Assembly (NCBI GenBank): GCA_905479505.1 | Contig: CAJQMS010000023.1 | Span: forward strand, 1-5,951 | Origin: an uncultured Burkholderiales Genera incertae sedis bacterium | GTDB taxonomy: Bacteria; Pseudomonadota; Gammaproteobacteria; Burkholderiales; Eutrophovitaceae | Direction of reading: 5' to 3' | DNA length: 5,951 nt | Shown: one piece after another, positions 4,825-5,951 of the stretch | How positions within the stretch are numbered: the first letter of the stretch is position 1 | How the letters are laid out: each line of letters begins with the position of its first letter | Position numbers and translations under genes: made by a program | The notes under the pieces: generated by a model | Seen by the model: only the letters and a program-made list of their open reading frames with translations | Database searches by the model: none | Told to the model about the DNA's origin: nothing

Positions 4825-5427
4825 TTAATCTGACTCAGTCGGTCTTCCTGTGATTTTGACGACCAACCCGGTGAGCCCCTCTGAGCATAGCCACCATCTG
4901 TTGGCCATGTCGACCACTAGCGGCTTCAGGCCTCTCCCAAGTGAATTGTAAACATCTTTTTCAAAGGCTCTTTGCTTTGCCAAGATATTAATGAGTGTTT
5001 GAGTGGTCGCACGTGCCTCTATAACTTGAGGGTCATTTTGAAGGCCAAGATGTCTATAAACAATGTCAAGATTTTGGTTGACTCGCGTGAGAGGCTCGCT
5101 CCAGCTTTGTGAAATATCCCCCGCAATTTTAGAAAATCCCGGTAAGCCAAATAATTGGTTAATGGCTTCTAAGACCTTGCTCTCAAAATATTTCGCGTCA
5201 GTTTCTAAATAAATAAGACTACGACTCAGTTCGCCACCAGGCTCTTCGCGCAGCAGGGCTAACTGCGTGTTCGACAAGTCATTAAAAATTTCAGTGTGTA
5301 GCACCCATGGCTGGTGATAGATGGAATCAGTAATCGACGTATTAAATTGCGCGGCCGCATTCGTATGAGCGAGGAGACTTACGACGAGTAGTGAGAAACT
5401 ATTTATTACAGTCAACGATCGAGTCAT
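4825..5427 (-). CDS. exported protein of unknown function
   Basis: A protein of 200 residues from the ATG at 5427. An eight-codon longer version from GTG 5451 is possible, but the ATG has a GGAAAG site (5434-5439) six bases upstream and gives a cleaner signal peptide, whereas the GTG has none. Residues 1-26 are that signal peptide (MTRS, then a hydrophobic core through SFSLLVVSLLA, cleavage after Ala-Ala-Ala). The mature part looks mostly helical and polar, with a single cysteine at 181 inside RWWLCSEGLTG; there are no repeats, lipobox or membrane segments. I recognise no family. It is divergent from the peroxiredoxin gene and lies upstream of the dioxygenase gene on the same strand. Expected location is the periplasm or outside the cell. 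Confidence 0.72.
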   Translation of the reverse strand: MTRSLTVINSFSLLVVSLLAHTNAAAQFNTSITDSIYHQPWVLHTEIFNDLSNTQLALLREEPGGELSRSLIYLETDAKYFESKVLEAINQLFGLPGFSKIAGDISQSWSEPLTRVNQNLDIVYRHLGLQNDPQVIEARATTQTLINILAKQRAFEKDVYNSLGRGLKPLVVDMANRWWLCSEGLTGLVVKITGRPTESD

Positions 5428-5433
5428 GGATAG

Positions 5434-5439
5434 CTTTCC
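5434..5439 (-). promoter_or_regulatory. ribosome binding site deciding the exported-protein start
   Basis: GGAAAG on the minus strand lies six bases before the ATG at 5427. The in-frame GTG at 5451 has no such site, so the ATG is preferred. Confidence 0.6.
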
Positions 5440-5451
5440 AAAGAAGCGCAC

Positions 5452-5693
5452 GATTTTTATGATTCACAGCATAGCGTTACTATCATAGAGGGATTTCGAT
5501 CAAAGAGGAAAGTGTTATTCACGTAGGGAATATTATTATGCGTTTGGATTACATGATAACCAGATTTTCTGGTGCGAGAATTAGTTATTTCAACTGATGA
5601 TTTATACTGTTGATTACGACACAATGTAAACTGATGTTCTGTAACACAGCATATATTTCGTCTTTAGATTGACGTAACCCGATTGGAGAAAAA
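5452..5693. promoter_or_regulatory. divergent control region, exported protein / peroxiredoxin
   Basis: This spacer of about 240 bases must hold promoters for both strands. Visible elements are: ATAG-N5-CTAT-C-ATAG at 5471-5488; a 15-base interrupted palindrome ACCAGA-TTT-TCTGGT at 5559-5573; an eight-base direct repeat AACTGATG at 5592-5599 and 5629-5636; CTGT-AAC-ACAG at 5639-5649; and a -10-like TATATT at 5652-5657. That hexamer has no -35 partner, which would suit an activator-dependent peroxiredoxin promoter. A 19-codon frame with an AGGGA site (5538-5597) spans the palindrome. Confidence 0.4.
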
Positions 5694-5951
5694 ATGAGTT
5701 TAAGAATCAATGACACGATACCCGACCTGATGGTCGAAACTGATGGCGGTAAGCTGTCGCTCCATGAGTATGTTGGGGACAGCTGGACCATATTGTTTTC
5801 TCACCCTAAAGACTTTACGCCGGTGTGTACAACGGAGTTCGGTGTTGTTGCCCAGCTGAAGGGGGAGTGGGATAAACGTGGTACCAAGGTCATAGGAATC
5901 TCTGTTGATAGCGCGGAAGAGCATCGGAATTGGAAAAAAGATATTGAGAAG
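5694..5951 (+). CDS. 1-Cys peroxiredoxin (Prx6-type), 3' end outside window
   Basis: The first 86 codons of an AhpC/TSA-superfamily peroxidase, which reduces hydrogen peroxide and organic peroxides in the cytoplasm. The peroxidatic cysteine is Cys45 in SHPKDFTPVCTTEFG (36-50); the His37 and PVCTTE forms are typical of the Prx6 group. The same segment supplies the active-site Pro and Thr of the PxxxTxxC motif (PKDFTPVC, residues 38-45). VIGISVDS (67-74) is the next conserved strand. Prx6-type enzymes run to about 210-220 residues, so more than half the gene is missing at the right edge. Start: ATG with GGAG at 5685-5688, five bases upstream. Whether a resolving cysteine exists cannot be seen here. 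It is divergent from the exported-protein gene. Confidence 0.95.
   Translation, partial: MSLRINDTIPDLMVETDGGKLSLHEYVGDSWTILFSHPKDFTPVCTTEFGVVAQLKGEWDKRGTKVIGISVDSAEEHRNWKKDIEK

Noticed and set aside
5471..5488. OxyR-like ATAG...CTAT...ATAG elements
   Set aside because: The half-site spacing is five bases instead of the seven of the OxyR pattern, and a fourth element is missing.
5489..5505. FNR-type box (minus strand TTGATCGAAATCCC) upstream of the exported-protein gene
   Set aside because: Only one half-site matches fully; the other is ATCCC rather than ATCAA, and no -10 lies at the expected distance.
5585..5924. Two minus-strand frames (68 and 74 codons) across the peroxiredoxin start
   Set aside because: They overlap the unmistakable plus-strand peroxiredoxin and have no independent support.

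Overview
The window carries seven complete protein-coding genes that I accept and an eighth cut off by the right edge. It also has one likely overlooked small gene, a clear intrinsic terminator and several AT-rich intergenic stretches. Base composition is moderate, with markedly AT-rich spacers. Genes are on both strands, separated by spacers of up to about 450 bases, and Shine-Dalgarno sites are of the GGAG type. The protein families (TetR regulator, DUF4396, periplasmic PQQ-type sugar dehydrogenase, c-type cytochrome, 1-Cys peroxiredoxin) suggest the chromosome of an aerobic Gram-negative bacterium. A marine or free-living gammaproteobacterium is my guess; it is inferred from family content only. 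There is no rRNA, tRNA, CRISPR array, transposase or phage gene.

Layout. Bases 1-41 may hold the last codons of a gene entering from the left. Bases 42-295 are AT-rich and lead into a TetR-family regulator (296-964, +). It converges on a small DUF4396 membrane protein (1000-1434, -). A strong hairpin with a T-run (1587-1614) ends a two-gene minus-strand operon: a small periplasmic cytochrome c (2968-3279), then a secreted PQQ-dependent aldose-type dehydrogenase (1638-2936). The leader of this operon can form a hairpin with a cUUCGg loop. A long AT-rich spacer (3280-3553) separates the operon from a plus-strand pair: a possible 58- or 49-residue gene (3554-3730) whose stop overlaps the start of a small membrane-anchored coiled-coil protein (3727-3936). 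That protein converges on an iron/2-oxoglutarate dioxygenase of the amino-acid hydroxylase/BsmA-like family (3951-4712, -), which has an odd TTG start. Then come an unrecognised exported protein (4825-5427, -) and, divergent from it, the first 86 codons of a 1-Cys peroxiredoxin (5694 to the window end, +).

How they fit together. The only partnership the sequence supports well is cytochrome c with sugar dehydrogenase. The dehydrogenase would oxidise an aldose in the periplasm using PQQ, and the co-transcribed cytochrome is a plausible electron acceptor feeding the respiratory chain. The other genes look like independent units: a regulator with unknown target, a DUF4396 protein with conserved Cys/His residues, a cytosolic hydroxylase and a peroxide-detoxifying enzyme. 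I see no convincing new multi-gene system. The most unusual items are the overlapping small-gene pair, the structured operon leader, the His-rich mature N-terminus and eight cysteines of the dehydrogenase, and the abnormal start region of the dioxygenase.
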